Shown here: in pieces, positions 52,835 to 62,060 of the stretch
How the letters are laid out: every line of letters starts with the position of its first letter
How positions within the stretch are numbered: position 1 is the stretch's first letter
From: Bacteroidales bacterium
Lineage (GTDB): Bacteria > Bacteroidota > Bacteroidia > Bacteroidales > VadinHA17
Assembly (NCBI GenBank): GCA_016715075.1
Contig: JADKBK010000001.1
Span: forward strand, 124,001-188,000
Direction: 5' to 3'
DNA: 64,000 bases
Notes under the pieces: model-generated
The model's database searches: none
Told to the model about the DNA's origin: nothing
What the model saw: the letters and a program-made list of their open reading frames with translations, nothing else
Made by a program: the position numbers and the translations under genes

Positions 52835-53389
52835 ATGTCACGAATAGGAAAATTACCTGTAAACCTGCCAAAAGGCGTCACACTGAGTGTGAATGATGCC
52901 AATCTGGTAAGTGTGAAAGGCCCCTTGGGAGAATTGACCCAGGCGGTCAATAAAGACATCAAGGTGGAAGTGGTGGGAAACGAGATTATCATTTCAAGAC
53001 CATCAGAATCAAAAAACCATAAATCGCTGCATGGTCTGTACCGGGCATTGATTCATAATATGGTAGTAGGAGTATCGGAAGGATACAAAAAAGAACTTGA
53101 ACTTGTAGGGGTTGGATACCGTGCCGAAGCAAAAGGCCAGAACCTTGAAATGAGTCTTGGTTTTTCACACGAGGTTTTGATACAGCTCCCCGATGAAGTT
53201 AAAGTTGAAACTAAAACTGAAAGAAGGGCTAACCCGATCATTACCCTTACCTGCATAGACAAGCAGCTCATGGGACATGTTGTGGCAAAAATCAGATCAC
53301 TTCGTCCACCTGAACCATACAAAGGTAAAGGAATCAAGTTTGTTGGAGAACAGCTCAGAAGGAAGGCTGGAAAATCTGCTAGTGTTTAA
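52835..53389 (+). CDS. rplF: 50S ribosomal protein L6
   Basis: 184 residues. SRIGKLPVNLPKGVTLSVND, LVGVGYRAEAKGQNLEMSLGFSHEV and C-terminal PPEPYKGKGIKFVGEQLRRKAGKSA. It lies near the sarcin-ricin loop. It is preceded by an unusually perfect Shine-Dalgarno sequence. Confidence 0.99.
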   Translation: MSRIGKLPVNLPKGVTLSVNDANLVSVKGPLGELTQAVNKDIKVEVVGNEIIISRPSESKNHKSLHGLYRALIHNMVVGVSEGYKKELELVGVGYRAEAKGQNLEMSLGFSHEVLIQLPDEVKVETKTERRANPIITLTCIDKQLMGHVVAKIRSLRPPEPYKGKGIKFVGEQLRRKAGKSASV

Positions 53390-53414
53390 TCTGGTAAAAG
53401 TAAAAGAAAAAATC

Positions 53415-53774
53415 ATGGCCTTAACTAAGTTGGAAAGAAGAACGAGGATCAAACTAAGGATCCGCAAGAAAATAAACGGAACTGCTGAAGCACCAAGACT
53501 TGCAGTATACCGTAGCAATAAACAGATTTATGTTCAGGTTGTTGATGATCTGAACGGAGTTACCATTCTGTCAGCATGCTCTAAGGAAAAAGAGGTTGCT
53601 GCCCAGACGGGAATCAAAAAAATTGATCAGGCTAAACTGGTCGGGAAACTCCTTGCTACCAAATGTAAAGAAAAGGGTATCGAGAAAGTTGTTTTCGACA
53701 GAAGCGGTTATAAATATCATGGCAGAGTAAAATCATTGGCTGATGCAGCCCGCGAAGGCGGATTAAAATTCTAA
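53415..53774 (+). CDS. rplR: 50S ribosomal protein L18
   Basis: 119 residues from ATG at 53415. RRTRIKLRIRKKINGTAEAPRLAVYRSNKQIYVQV is typical, and VVFDRSGYKYHGRVKSLADAAREGGL ends the 5S rRNA-binding domain. A longer frame beginning at 53277 would overlap rplF and is rejected. Confidence 0.98.
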   Translation: MALTKLERRTRIKLRIRKKINGTAEAPRLAVYRSNKQIYVQVVDDLNGVTILSACSKEKEVAAQTGIKKIDQAKLVGKLLATKCKEKGIEKVVFDRSGYKYHGRVKSLADAAREGGLKF

Positions 53775-53780
53775 TGAATT

Positions 53781-54296
53781 ATGGGAAACGGTATAAGAAA
53801 AGTTAAAACCAGCGATCTCGAACTTAAAGATAGGCTTGTAAGCATCCAGAGAGTAACCAAGGTTACTAAAGGCGGACGTACATTCAGTTTTTCTGCCATA
53901 GTTGTGGTGGGAAATGAAGACGGAATAGTAGGACACGGTCTTGGTAAAGCCAGTGAGGTAACTACTGCTATTGCAAAAGGTATCGAAGATGCTAAGAAGA
54001 ATCTGATAAAAGTGCCTGTACATAATGGTACAATACCTCACGAACAGGTTGCTAAATTCGGTGGTGCAAAAGTATTCATCAAACCTGCTTCCGATGGAAC
54101 CGGAGTAAAGGCAGGAGGTGCTATGCGTGCAGTTCTTGAGAGCGTTGGAGTGAAAAACGTGCTTGCCAAGTCAAAGGGTTCTTCAAATCCCCATAACCTG
54201 GTGAAAGCTACTTTCGCTGCCCTGGTTGAGATGAGAGATGCATTCTCTGTAGCTGAACACAGAGGCGTATCAATGGAAAAAGTTTTTAACGGTTAG
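53781..54296 (+). CDS. rpsE: 30S ribosomal protein S5
   Basis: 171 residues. Double-stranded RNA-like N-domain (LVSIQRVTKVTKGGRTFSFSAIVVVGNEDGIVGHGLGKASEV) and HNLVKATFAAL. The N-terminal loop associated with spectinomycin resistance (KGGR) is wild-type-like. Confidence 0.99.
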   Translation: MGNGIRKVKTSDLELKDRLVSIQRVTKVTKGGRTFSFSAIVVVGNEDGIVGHGLGKASEVTTAIAKGIEDAKKNLIKVPVHNGTIPHEQVAKFGGAKVFIKPASDGTGVKAGGAMRAVLESVGVKNVLAKSKGSSNPHNLVKATFAALVEMRDAFSVAEHRGVSMEKVFNG

Positions 54297-54310
54297 TAAA
54301 GTATATTACG

Positions 54311-54490
54311 ATGGCAAAGATTCGTATAACCCAGGTGAAAAGCAAAAACGGAAAACCTGAAAGACAAAAGAGAACCCTTGAGGCCCTTGGCATCCGTAAA
54401 TTAAACCATAGTGTTGAACATGAAGCTACCCCCCAGATACTTGGTATGGTAGTTAAGGTAAGACACCTGGTGATAGTAGAAAATTTATAA
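54311..54490 (+). CDS. rpmD: 50S ribosomal protein L30
   Basis: 59 residues, just short. AKIRITQVKSKNGKPERQKR, then TLEALGIRKLNHSVEHEATPQILGMVVKVRHLV, the standard L30 pattern. ATG at 54311, stop at 54488, between rpsE and rplO. Confidence 0.97.
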   Translation: MAKIRITQVKSKNGKPERQKRTLEALGIRKLNHSVEHEATPQILGMVVKVRHLVIVENL

Positions 54491-54519
54491 GATATAAACC
54501 ATATTTATAATACAAAGTT

Positions 54520-54966
54520 ATGGATTTGAGTAACTTAAGACCTGCTAAAGGATCAGTTAAAAAAGGTAAGCGTCTCGGGCGCGGACAGGGCTCCGGTAAA
54601 GGCGGAACGTCAACGAGAGGACATAAAGGCGCAAAATCCAGGTCAGGCTACAGCAAGAAGGTAGGATTTGAAGGCGGCCAGATGCCTCTTCAGAGACGTC
54701 TTCCAAAATTCGGGTTCAAAAATATTAACCGCAAAGAATATAAAGGTATTAATATTAGTACCCTCCAAACACTTGCAGAAAGCAATAATCTGGAGAAAAT
54801 TGATTTTGAGATACTTGTATTGGCTGGACTGGTTTCAAAAAACAGTCATGTTAAAATCCTTGGAAAAGGAACACTCGAGAAAAAACTCGAAGTTCATGCC
54901 CACGCATTCAGCAAATCAGCAATAGAAGCAATCGAAGCAAAAAAGGGAACCGCTGTAATACTGTAA
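54520..54966 (+). CDS. rplO: 50S ribosomal protein L15
   Basis: 148 residues. LSNLRPAKGSVKKGKRLGRGQGSGKGGTSTRGHKGAKSRSG, the Gly/Lys-rich tail threading 23S rRNA, and FEGGQMPLQRRLPKFGF. 4 bp before secY. Confidence 0.99.
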   Translation: MDLSNLRPAKGSVKKGKRLGRGQGSGKGGTSTRGHKGAKSRSGYSKKVGFEGGQMPLQRRLPKFGFKNINRKEYKGINISTLQTLAESNNLEKIDFEILVLAGLVSKNSHVKILGKGTLEKKLEVHAHAFSKSAIEAIEAKKGTAVIL

Positions 54967-54970
54967 TTTC

Positions 54971-56299
54971 ATGAGACTGATTCAGACTATAAAAAATATC
55001 TTTAAGATAGAAGATCTCCGGGCGAGGTTACTCTATACTTTTGGAATAATTTTATTATACAGACTGGGTAAATATGTTACTCTTCCGGGAATTGATCCTT
55101 CACAGCTCGCAAATCTGAAACATCAGACAAATTCCGGGATTATGGGTCTGCTCGATATGTTTTCAGGAGGAGCTTTTTCCCAGGCATCAATCTTCGCATT
55201 GGGAATAATGCCCTATATATCAGCATCAATCGTTGTACAGCTGCTGGGTATAGTTTTTCCGTATTTTCAGAAACTTCAGAAGGAGGGTGAAAGCGGAAGG
55301 CGCAAGATGAATCAGTATACCAGGTATTTAACTATCGCCGTACTCGTTTTACAGGCTCCTACATACCTTCTTAACCTTCAGGCACAGTTGCCGGCTTCAG
55401 CCTTTATCCTTTCGGGGTTTTTCTTTAAATTCTCCTCCGTCATAATACTTACTGCAGGAACAATGTTTGTAATGTGGCTGGGTGAAAAGATAACCGACAA
55501 AGGTATAGGTAATGGTATTTCACTTATCATCATGATAGGTATTGTTGCCAGGATGCCTTCCAATTTCATATTTGAAGCCGGAACAAGGATGAACGGTGCT
55601 GGTGGCGCTATAGCACTCATAGTTGAAATACTCTTCCTCTTCGCCATTGTACTTGGAGTAATTCTTCTTGTACAGGGAACACGCAGAGTTCCTGTTCAGT
55701 ATGCAAGAAGGATAATTGGGAACAAACAATACGGAGGAGTTCGTCAGTATATACCTCTTAAAGTAAACGCTGCTGGTGTTATGCCTATAATTTTTGCCCA
55801 GGCTATCATGATGCTTCCGATGATCATTGCTGGTTATTCCAGTACTGGTTCAGGTTTTATCGCAGCCTTCTCGGATATGTACGGATTCTGGTATAACCTT
55901 GTTACTGCGCTGCTTATAATAGTATTTACATATTTCTATACTGCCATTACAATTAATCCGGTTCAGATGGCAGAAGATATGAAGAAAAACGGAGGGTTTA
56001 TTCCGGGTATTAAACCTGGAAGAAAAACCGTGGAGTTTTTTGACACTATAATGTCAAGAATTACTTTCCCCGGTTCTGTCTTTCTTGCAATAGTCGCAAT
56101 TTTGCCATCTATTGCAGTTAAGGCAGGTGTTACACCCCAGTTTGCGCAGTTTTACGGAGGCACCTCGCTTCTCATTCTTGTCGGAGTAGTTCTTGATACA
56201 CTTCAGCAAATTGAGAGTCATCTGCTTATGCGTCATTATGACGGTTTGATGAAATCGGGCCGTGTTAAAGGTAGATCTGGAGCTGTTACGTCGGTATAA
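54971..56299 (+). CDS. secY: Protein translocase subunit SecY
   Basis: 442 residues with ten transmembrane helices. The plug region GIMGLLDMFSGGAFSQASIFALGIMPYISASIVVQLL and the cytoplasmic loop RRVPVQYARR (after TM6) are typical. It forms the protein-conducting channel of the inner membrane with SecE/G. Coupled to the ribosomal genes as usual in the spc operon; no adk follows. Confidence 0.98.
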   Translation: MRLIQTIKNIFKIEDLRARLLYTFGIILLYRLGKYVTLPGIDPSQLANLKHQTNSGIMGLLDMFSGGAFSQASIFALGIMPYISASIVVQLLGIVFPYFQKLQKEGESGRRKMNQYTRYLTIAVLVLQAPTYLLNLQAQLPASAFILSGFFFKFSSVIILTAGTMFVMWLGEKITDKGIGNGISLIIMIGIVARMPSNFIFEAGTRMNGAGGAIALIVEILFLFAIVLGVILLVQGTRRVPVQYARRIIGNKQYGGVRQYIPLKVNAAGVMPIIFAQAIMMLPMIIAGYSSTGSGFIAAFSDMYGFWYNLVTALLIIVFTYFYTAITINPVQMAEDMKKNGGFIPGIKPGRKTVEFFDTIMSRITFPGSVFLAIVAILPSIAVKAGVTPQFAQFYGGTSLLILVGVVLDTLQQIESHLLMRHYDGLMKSGRVKGRSGAVTSV

Positions 56300-56315
56300 T
56301 TAGTATTTACGTTCT

Positions 56316-57095
56316 TTGATGTTGTATTTAAAGACTGATGAAGAGGTTGGGTTGTTAAGAGAGAGCAATATGCTGGTGTCAAGAACACTTGCAGAAGTTG
56401 CTGCTATTATAAGACCCGGGATTACCACTCTTTATCTCGATAAAATTGCCGAAACCTTTATCCGCGATAATGGTGCTGTTCCGGCATTCAAGGGATATGG
56501 TGGCTTTCCTAATACACTCTGTACATCTGTCAACGACGAAGTGGTTCATGGTATTCCGTCTGATTACATCCTGAAAGAAGGAGATATATTATCGGTAGAC
56601 TGCGGAGTAATACTAAACGGATGGTATGGCGACAGTGCATATACCTTCCCGGTTGGTGTTATCAGTGATGAGAAAAGAAGGCTGCTTGAGTACACCCGTG
56701 CTTCACTTGAAGAGGGAGTAAAGGCTGCAATAGCAGGGAACAGGATAGGAGATATCTCAAATGCTGTGCAGACAATGGCAGAAAGCGGAGGATACTCTGT
56801 TGTGAGAGAACTGGTTGGACACGGGTTAGGCAGAAAACTGCACGAACAACCTGAAGTGGCTAACTGGGGAAAAAAGGGTACAGGACCGAAAATGGAAAAG
56901 GGACTTGTTGTCTGCATTGAACCGATGATTAACGCAGGCAGGAAAGAGACAATCCAGATGAGAGACGGCTGGACCATAAAAACAGCAGACGGAGCTGCTT
57001 CAGCACACTTTGAATATGCTGTAGCGATCGACAGAGGAAGGGCAGATGTATTAACGACTTTTGAGTTTATAGAAGAAGTTTTAAATAAAATGTAA
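56316..57095 (+). CDS. map: Type I methionine aminopeptidase
   Basis: 259 residues. All five metal ligands are present: Asp in SVDCGVILNGWYGDSAYTF (two), His in GHGLGRKLHEQP, Glu in CIEPMINAG and Glu in SAHFEYAVAI. It removes the initiator Met from nascent chains. Directly between secY and infA. Confidence 0.98.
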   Translation: MMLYLKTDEEVGLLRESNMLVSRTLAEVAAIIRPGITTLYLDKIAETFIRDNGAVPAFKGYGGFPNTLCTSVNDEVVHGIPSDYILKEGDILSVDCGVILNGWYGDSAYTFPVGVISDEKRRLLEYTRASLEEGVKAAIAGNRIGDISNAVQTMAESGGYSVVRELVGHGLGRKLHEQPEVANWGKKGTGPKMEKGLVVCIEPMINAGRKETIQMRDGWTIKTADGAASAHFEYAVAIDRGRADVLTTFEFIEEVLNKM

Positions 57096-57099
57096 TTGT

Positions 57100-57318
57100 A
57101 TGGCGAAACAATCATCAATTGAGCAGGATGGTACTATCATTGAAGCCCTTTCCAATGCAATGTTCAGGGTTGAACTTGAAAACGGACATGTGATAACAGC
57201 ACATATTTCAGGAAAGATGAGAATGCATTATATAAAGATTCTGCCAGGCGATAAAGTAAAAGTGGAAATGTCACCATATGATTTGACTAAAGGAAGAATA
57301 ACATTCAGGTATAAATAA
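57100..57318 (+). CDS. infA: Translation initiation factor IF-1
   Basis: 72 residues, S1-like OB fold: AKQSSIEQDGTIIEALSNAMFRVELENGHVITAHISGKMRM. It blocks the A site during initiation. 4 bp after map. Confidence 0.99.
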   Translation: MAKQSSIEQDGTIIEALSNAMFRVELENGHVITAHISGKMRMHYIKILPGDKVKVEMSPYDLTKGRITFRYK

Positions 57319-57332
57319 GAAATATTAAGGTA

Positions 57333-57449
57333 ATGAAAGTAAGAGCATCTGTAAAAAAGCGCAGTGCTGACTGCAAGATAGTCAGAAGAAAAGGACGCAT
57401 TTACGTTATTAATAAGAAAAACCCTAAGTTCAAACAGAGACAGGGATAA
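57333..57449 (+). CDS. rpmJ: 50S ribosomal protein L36
   Basis: 38 residues: MKVRASVKKRSADCKIVRRK then GRIYVINKKNPKFKQRQG. Only one Cys (Cys14) remains of the CxxC..C..H zinc site, so this is a zinc-free L36, as often in Bacteroidota. ATG at 57333, stop at 57447. Confidence 0.97.
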   Translation: MKVRASVKKRSADCKIVRRKGRIYVINKKNPKFKQRQG

Positions 57450-57489
57450 TTTTAAGTAATTTTGCACATCATTTAAGAAAAAGTATTAT

Positions 57490-57867
57490 ATGGCACGTAT
57501 TGTTGGTGTAGATTTACCAAGACACAAAAGAGGCGAGATAGGCCTGACTTACATTTACGGTGTAGGCAAAAGCAGCGCTCAGAAAGTTCTCGATGAGGCT
57601 GGTGTTGACAGGAATGCAAAAGTCGAAGAATGGACAGATGACCAGATCAATACCATCAGAAGAATTTTGAACGATAGTTTCAAACTGGAAGGAGAACTAC
57701 GCTCTGAAACTCAGATGAATATCAAAAGGCTTATGGATATTGGCTGCTATCGTGGTGTTCGTCATAGAATTGGTCTCCCGGTAAGAGGACAGAGTACCAA
57801 GAATAATGCAAGAACCCGAAAAGGGAGAAAGAAAACAGTTGCAAACAAGAAAAAAGCTACTAAATAA
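57490..57867 (+). CDS. rpsM: 30S ribosomal protein S13
   Basis: 125 residues. ARIVGVDLPRHKRGEIGLTYIYGVGKSSAQKVL and YRGVRHRIGLPVRGQSTKNNARTRKG. It contacts the P-site tRNA and forms the head bridge. Confidence 0.99.
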   Translation: MARIVGVDLPRHKRGEIGLTYIYGVGKSSAQKVLDEAGVDRNAKVEEWTDDQINTIRRILNDSFKLEGELRSETQMNIKRLMDIGCYRGVRHRIGLPVRGQSTKNNARTRKGRKKTVANKKKATK

Positions 57868-57874
57868 TTAGATT

Positions 57875-58264
57875 ATGGCAAAGAAGACTGGAGCATTAAA
57901 AAAGAGGGTCGTTAAGGTTGAACCTTCAGGCCAGGCGCATGTTCATTCATCATTTAATAATATTATTGTTACTCTGACTAACAATTCTGGTCAGGTAATA
58001 TCATGGGCATCAGCAGGTAAGATGGGATTTAAAGGTTCCAAGAAAAATACCCCTTACGCTGCACAGATGGCATCTGAAGAATGCGGTAAAGTGGCTTATG
58101 ACCTTGGACTGAGAAAAGTTAAGGTTTTTGTGAAAGGCCCAGGTTCAGGTCGCGAATCTGCAATCAGGTCAATCAGCAATGTCGGTATTGAAGTCACAGA
58201 AATTGTTGACGTCACCCCAATGCCGCATAATGGTTGCCGTGCTCCCGGAAGAAGAAGAGTATAA
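57875..58264 (+). CDS. rpsK: 30S ribosomal protein S11
   Basis: 129 residues. HVHSSFNNIIVTLTNNSGQVISWASAGKMGFKGSKKNTPYAAQ and C-terminal VTPMPHNGCRAPGRRRV. It forms the platform near the mRNA exit. 126 bp separate it from rpsD. Confidence 0.99.
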   Translation: MAKKTGALKKRVVKVEPSGQAHVHSSFNNIIVTLTNNSGQVISWASAGKMGFKGSKKNTPYAAQMASEECGKVAYDLGLRKVKVFVKGPGSGRESAIRSISNVGIEVTEIVDVTPMPHNGCRAPGRRRV

Positions 58265-58274
58265 TGTGATTGCG

Positions 58275-58340
58275 GTCCCGATAACTATCGGGATCGGATT
58301 TGGGAATGCGTCCCGATAACTGTCAGGACGAAATCGAAAA
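58275..58340. repeat. TCCCGATAAC palindromic repeats between rpsK and rpsD
   Basis: TCCCGATA-ACT-ATCGGGA and GTCCCGATAACTGTCAGGAC (one mismatch pair) follow each other, with an inverted AAATCCGCAATCCG at about 58339. The same TCCCGATA word occurs at about 63183. It breaks the otherwise tightly packed cluster; an insertion of a dispersed element or an autoregulatory RNA for S4 are the options. Confidence 0.6.
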
Positions 58341-58390
58341 TCCGCAATCCGAAATAGTAAGTAGTAATTAAGTATCAAAATTTTATACAA

Positions 58391-58999
58391 ATGGCAAGAT
58401 ATACTGGCCCAAAAACAAGAATAGCAAGAAAATTCGGCGAAGCCATTTTCGGTCCCGATAAGCACCTGGAAAGGAAAAATTTTCCCCCGGGACAGCATGG
58501 AATGAACAAGAAGAGAAAGAAGACTTCTGAATATGGTGTTCAGCTAAGGGAAAAACAGAAAGCTAAATATACATATGGTATGCTTGAGCGTCAGTTCCGC
58601 AATACCTTTGAAAAAGCTTCAAGGAGCAAGGGTGTAACAGGTGAAGTACTTCTTCAGCTGCTTGAATCCCGTCTTGATAACGTAGTCTTTCGTCTCGGCG
58701 TTGCCCCTACAAGGGCCGGAGCACGTCAGCTCGTATCTCACAGACATATTACCGTAAACGGAACAGTTGTGAATATACCTTCATGTCAGCTGAAACCGGG
58801 CGATATAATCGGTGTCCGTGAAAAATCAAAATCTCTCGAAATAATTGTTGATTCACTGTCAACCAGGAAGTATACAAAACTCCCGTGGCTTGAGTGGGAT
58901 GAAACACAAATGGCAGGTAAATTTATGAACGTGCCTGAACGTACTGATATTCCTGAAAACATAAAGGAACAACTTATTGTTGAATTGTATTCCAAGTAA
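58391..58999 (+). CDS. rpsD: 30S ribosomal protein S4
   Basis: 202 residues. ARYTGPKTRIARKFGEAIFGPDKHLERKNFPPGQHG, an S4-type RNA-binding loop (LESRLDNVVFRLGVAPTRAGARQLVSHRHITVNG) and no Cys zinc site. It initiates 30S assembly and in other phyla represses the alpha operon. Confidence 0.99.
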   Translation: MARYTGPKTRIARKFGEAIFGPDKHLERKNFPPGQHGMNKKRKKTSEYGVQLREKQKAKYTYGMLERQFRNTFEKASRSKGVTGEVLLQLLESRLDNVVFRLGVAPTRAGARQLVSHRHITVNGTVVNIPSCQLKPGDIIGVREKSKSLEIIVDSLSTRKYTKLPWLEWDETQMAGKFMNVPERTDIPENIKEQLIVELYSK

Positions 59000-59018
59000 T
59001 AATATTAAGAAAAATTCT

Positions 59019-60011
59019 ATGGCCATTTTATCATTCCAGAAGCCTGATAAAGTAATAATGCTGGAAGCGGATGACAAACACGGAAAGTTTGAATTCCGTC
59101 CGCTTGAGCCTGGCTACGGTATCACTGTAGGCAATGCTTTGAGAAGAATTCTTCTCTCCTCGCTAGAAGGTTTTTCAATAACAACAGTAAAGATCGAGGG
59201 CATAGATCACGAGTTCTCCACCATAACTGGTGTAATGGAGGATGTAACTGAAATCATCCTTAACCTGAAGCAGGTAAGATTCAAACGTACTGTTGACGAT
59301 GTTGACCATGAAAAGGTAACTATTAAAGTAAGCGGACAGGATATCTTCAAAGCCGGAAACCTGAGTAATTCTCTCAGCAGTTTTGAGGTATTGAATCCTG
59401 AGCTTGTTATCTTCAGAATGGAACCGGATGTTAAAATGCAGATCGAACTTACTATTAATAAAGGTAGGGGATATGTGCCGGCTGAAGAGAATGAGCCTGT
59501 TGACAGTGAGTTCGGACTTATTTCAATCGATTCTATTTTTACACCTATCAGGAATGTGAAATATACGGTTGAAAATTATCGTGTTGAACAAAAAACTGAC
59601 TACGAGAAACTTCTTTTCGAGATAGAAACTGACGGATCAATTCATCCGAAAGATGCTCTGAAAGAAGCAGCTAAAATTCTTATTTATCACTTCATGCTAT
59701 TCTCCGATGAGAAAATAACTCTCGATTCGGATGATAAGATGGCAAATGAGGAGTTTGATGAAGAGGTACTGCATATGAGACAACTGCTCAAGACTAAGCT
59801 GGTCGACCTCGACCTCTCGGTAAGAGCACTCAATTGCCTGAAAGCTGCAGAGGTTGAAACGCTTGGTGATCTGGTCAAATTTAATAAAAATGACCTGCTG
59901 AAATTCAGAAATTTCGGTAAGAAATCACTCACCGAGCTTGATGAGCTGCTGGAATCCATGAGTCTTTCATTTGGGATGGATGTAAGTAAATATAAGTTAG
60001 AGAAAGATTAA
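59019..60011 (+). CDS. rpoA: DNA-directed RNA polymerase subunit alpha
   Basis: 330 residues from ATG at 59019 (MAILSFQKPDKVIM), just after rpsD; an upstream ATG at 58977 lies within rpsD. The N-terminal dimerisation domain has GITVGNALRRILLSSLEGFSIT and GRGYVPAEEN. The C-terminal domain (about 260-325; LDLSVRALNCLKAAEVETLGDL, then LLKFRNFGKKSLTELDELL) contacts UP elements and activators. Confidence 0.99.
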   Translation: MAILSFQKPDKVIMLEADDKHGKFEFRPLEPGYGITVGNALRRILLSSLEGFSITTVKIEGIDHEFSTITGVMEDVTEIILNLKQVRFKRTVDDVDHEKVTIKVSGQDIFKAGNLSNSLSSFEVLNPELVIFRMEPDVKMQIELTINKGRGYVPAEENEPVDSEFGLISIDSIFTPIRNVKYTVENYRVEQKTDYEKLLFEIETDGSIHPKDALKEAAKILIYHFMLFSDEKITLDSDDKMANEEFDEEVLHMRQLLKTKLVDLDLSVRALNCLKAAEVETLGDLVKFNKNDLLKFRNFGKKSLTELDELLESMSLSFGMDVSKYKLEKD

Positions 60012-60039
60012 TTTGAAAACTGGTTAAGGAAATAGAGAA

Positions 60040-60582
60040 ATGCGACACAATAGAGTTATTAACCATTTAGGAAGAACAAGTTCACACAGGAAGTCGATGC
60101 TTGCAAACATGGCTACATCACTTATCCTTCATAAAAGGATCACGACTACAACAGCAAAAGCAAAAGCATTACGCACCTATGTTGAGCCTCTTATCACTAA
60201 ATCGAAGGAAGATTCAACACACTCAAGAAGAGTGGTATTCAGCTATCTTAAGGATAAAACTGCAGTAGCTGAATTATTCAGGGATATTTCACCTAAGGTC
60301 GGCGAACGCCCGGGTGGATATACAAGAATACTGAAACTGGGAAACAGGATCGGAGATAATGCAGACATGTGTATTCTTGAGCTCGTTGATTATAATGAAG
60401 CCATGCTTGGTGGTGAAGCTGCAAAAACAAAAACTACCCGCAGAAGAAGAGTTACCAAGAAAAAAGAGGGCGCTGTTGCTGAAACCGCTGCTCCCAAAGC
60501 TTCAAAAACCAAGGCAGCCAAAGCAGAAGAACCTGTAAAAGAGGCTGACGATATCAAAGGAGAAAGTGTTGCTGAAGTGTAA
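60040..60582 (+). CDS. rplQ: 50S ribosomal protein L17 with charged C-terminal extension
   Basis: 180 residues, about 50 longer than E. coli L17. The core is MRHNRVINHLGRTSSHRKSMLANMATSL and GERPGGYTRILKLGNRIGDNADMCILELV. The tail from about residue 128 is Lys/Ala/Glu-rich (KASKTKAAKAEEPVKEAD), as in many Bacteroidota. Last gene of the superoperon. Confidence 0.98.
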   Translation: MRHNRVINHLGRTSSHRKSMLANMATSLILHKRITTTTAKAKALRTYVEPLITKSKEDSTHSRRVVFSYLKDKTAVAELFRDISPKVGERPGGYTRILKLGNRIGDNADMCILELVDYNEAMLGGEAAKTKTTRRRRVTKKKEGAVAETAAPKASKTKAAKAEEPVKEADDIKGESVAEV

Positions 60583-60614
60583 AAAAAATGTTTAAAGAAA
60601 TATTTTAAAGAGAA

Positions 60615-60647
60615 GGGATAAGTCATAAAGACTACGTCCCTTTTTTT
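60615..60647 (+). terminator. Terminator of the ribosomal superoperon
   Basis: GGGATAAGTC-ATAAA-GACTACGTCCC followed by TTTTTTT, an imperfect stem (GGGA/TCCC and AGTC/GACT) with T7, 32 bp after rplQ. Confidence 0.65.
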
Positions 60648-60685
60648 ATATATTGCATCATTGTTAAATTTTAATTAAAAAATCT

Positions 60686-61963
60686 ATGGGTCAGATAGTT
60701 AGTGTACATGCACGTGAGATTCTTGATTCCCGCGGCAATCCGACAATTGAAGTTGATGTTATGACAGCCAGTGGTTATTTTGGCAGGGCAGCAGTGCCAT
60801 CAGGTGCATCAACTGGAGAAAATGAAGCGCTGGAACTCAGGGATGGCGACAAAAGCCGTTATCTTGGAAAAGGAGTTCTTAAAGCTGTTCATAATGTGAA
60901 TAACGTTATTGCAGAGGAAGTTATTGGTATGGATATCACCGATCAGGCCGGAATCGACAGGAAGATGCTTGACCTCGACGGAACAAAAACAAAAAGCAAT
61001 CTTGGAGCCAATGCCATTCTCGGAGTATCTCTTGCCGTTGCCAAAGCAGCTGCATCATTTCACGGACTTCCATTGTTCCGCTATATTGGCGGTGCCAATG
61101 CTGTAACCCTTCCCGTACCAATGATGAATATTATCAACGGAGGATCACATTCAGATGCTCCGATAGCTTTCCAGGAATTCATGATAAGGCCGATTGGAGC
61201 TCCCTCCTTTAAGGAAGGATTAAGAATGGGAACAGAAGTTTTCCATGCCCTTAAAAAAGTTCTTAAAGACCGTGGTTTAAGCACTGCTGTCGGCGATGAA
61301 GGTGGCTTTGCACCCAAGTTTGATGGAACGGAAGATGCTCTGGAAACAATCCTTAAAGCAATCGCTGCTGCAGGATACAAGGCTGGTTCTGATATAACTA
61401 TCGGACTCGATTGTGCTGCTTCAGAATTCTATCAGGAAGGTTTATACAACTATTCTAAATTTGAAGGTCCAAAAGGAGCAAGAAGAACATCCAAAGAACA
61501 GGTTGATTTCATCGAACAGCTGGTGAATAAATATCCGATTGACTCTGTTGAGGATGGGATGGCTGAAGGCGACTGGGATGGATGGAAAATGCTTACCGAC
61601 AGAATCGGAAAGAAATGTCAGATTGTTGGCGATGATCTGTTTGTAACAAATGTTGAATATCTTAAAAAAGGTATCGACATGGGTTGTGCAAATTCAATTC
61701 TCATAAAAGTAAACCAGATAGGTACTCTTACTGAGACTCTCAATGCTATTGAGATGGCTCACAGAGCTGGCTATACAACCGTTACATCACACAGATCGGG
61801 TGAAACCGAAGACACCACGATTGCAGATATAGCTGTTGCTACCAATTCAGGTCAGATAAAGACAGGATCTGCAAGCAGAACAGACAGGATTGCAAAATAC
61901 AACCAGTTGCTCAGAATCGAAGAGACACTCGGTGCGCTGGCTGTTTACGGATATAAAAAATAG
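60686..61963 (+). CDS. eno: Enolase
   Basis: 425 residues. Catalytic residues: Glu in SDAPIAFQEFMIRP, the Mg ligands Asp in GLDCAASEF, Glu/Asp in SVEDGMAEGDWDGW and GDDLFVTN, Lys in ILIKVNQIGTL, and the SHRSGETEDT loop that binds substrate. It interconverts 2-phosphoglycerate and phosphoenolpyruvate in glycolysis. It has its own terminator at 62011. Confidence 0.99.
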   Translation: MGQIVSVHAREILDSRGNPTIEVDVMTASGYFGRAAVPSGASTGENEALELRDGDKSRYLGKGVLKAVHNVNNVIAEEVIGMDITDQAGIDRKMLDLDGTKTKSNLGANAILGVSLAVAKAAASFHGLPLFRYIGGANAVTLPVPMMNIINGGSHSDAPIAFQEFMIRPIGAPSFKEGLRMGTEVFHALKKVLKDRGLSTAVGDEGGFAPKFDGTEDALETILKAIAAAGYKAGSDITIGLDCAASEFYQEGLYNYSKFEGPKGARRTSKEQVDFIEQLVNKYPIDSVEDGMAEGDWDGWKMLTDRIGKKCQIVGDDLFVTNVEYLKKGIDMGCANSILIKVNQIGTLTETLNAIEMAHRAGYTTVTSHRSGETEDTTIADIAVATNSGQIKTGSASRTDRIAKYNQLLRIEETLGALAVYGYKK

Positions 61964-62010
61964 TTATACTTTCTGCTCGCTTAAGAGTTTGTTGTGACTA
62001 ACTAATTGAG

Positions 62011-62036
62011 AGGCTGCCCTAAAAGCAGCCTTTTTC
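62011..62036 (+). terminator. Terminator of eno
   Basis: AGGCTGC-CCTAAAA-GCAGCCT followed by TTTTTCT, a 7-bp stem with a T-rich tail, 47 bp after the eno stop. Confidence 0.85.
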
Positions 62037-62060
62037 TATTCAACAGCCTCTCTCAAATGG

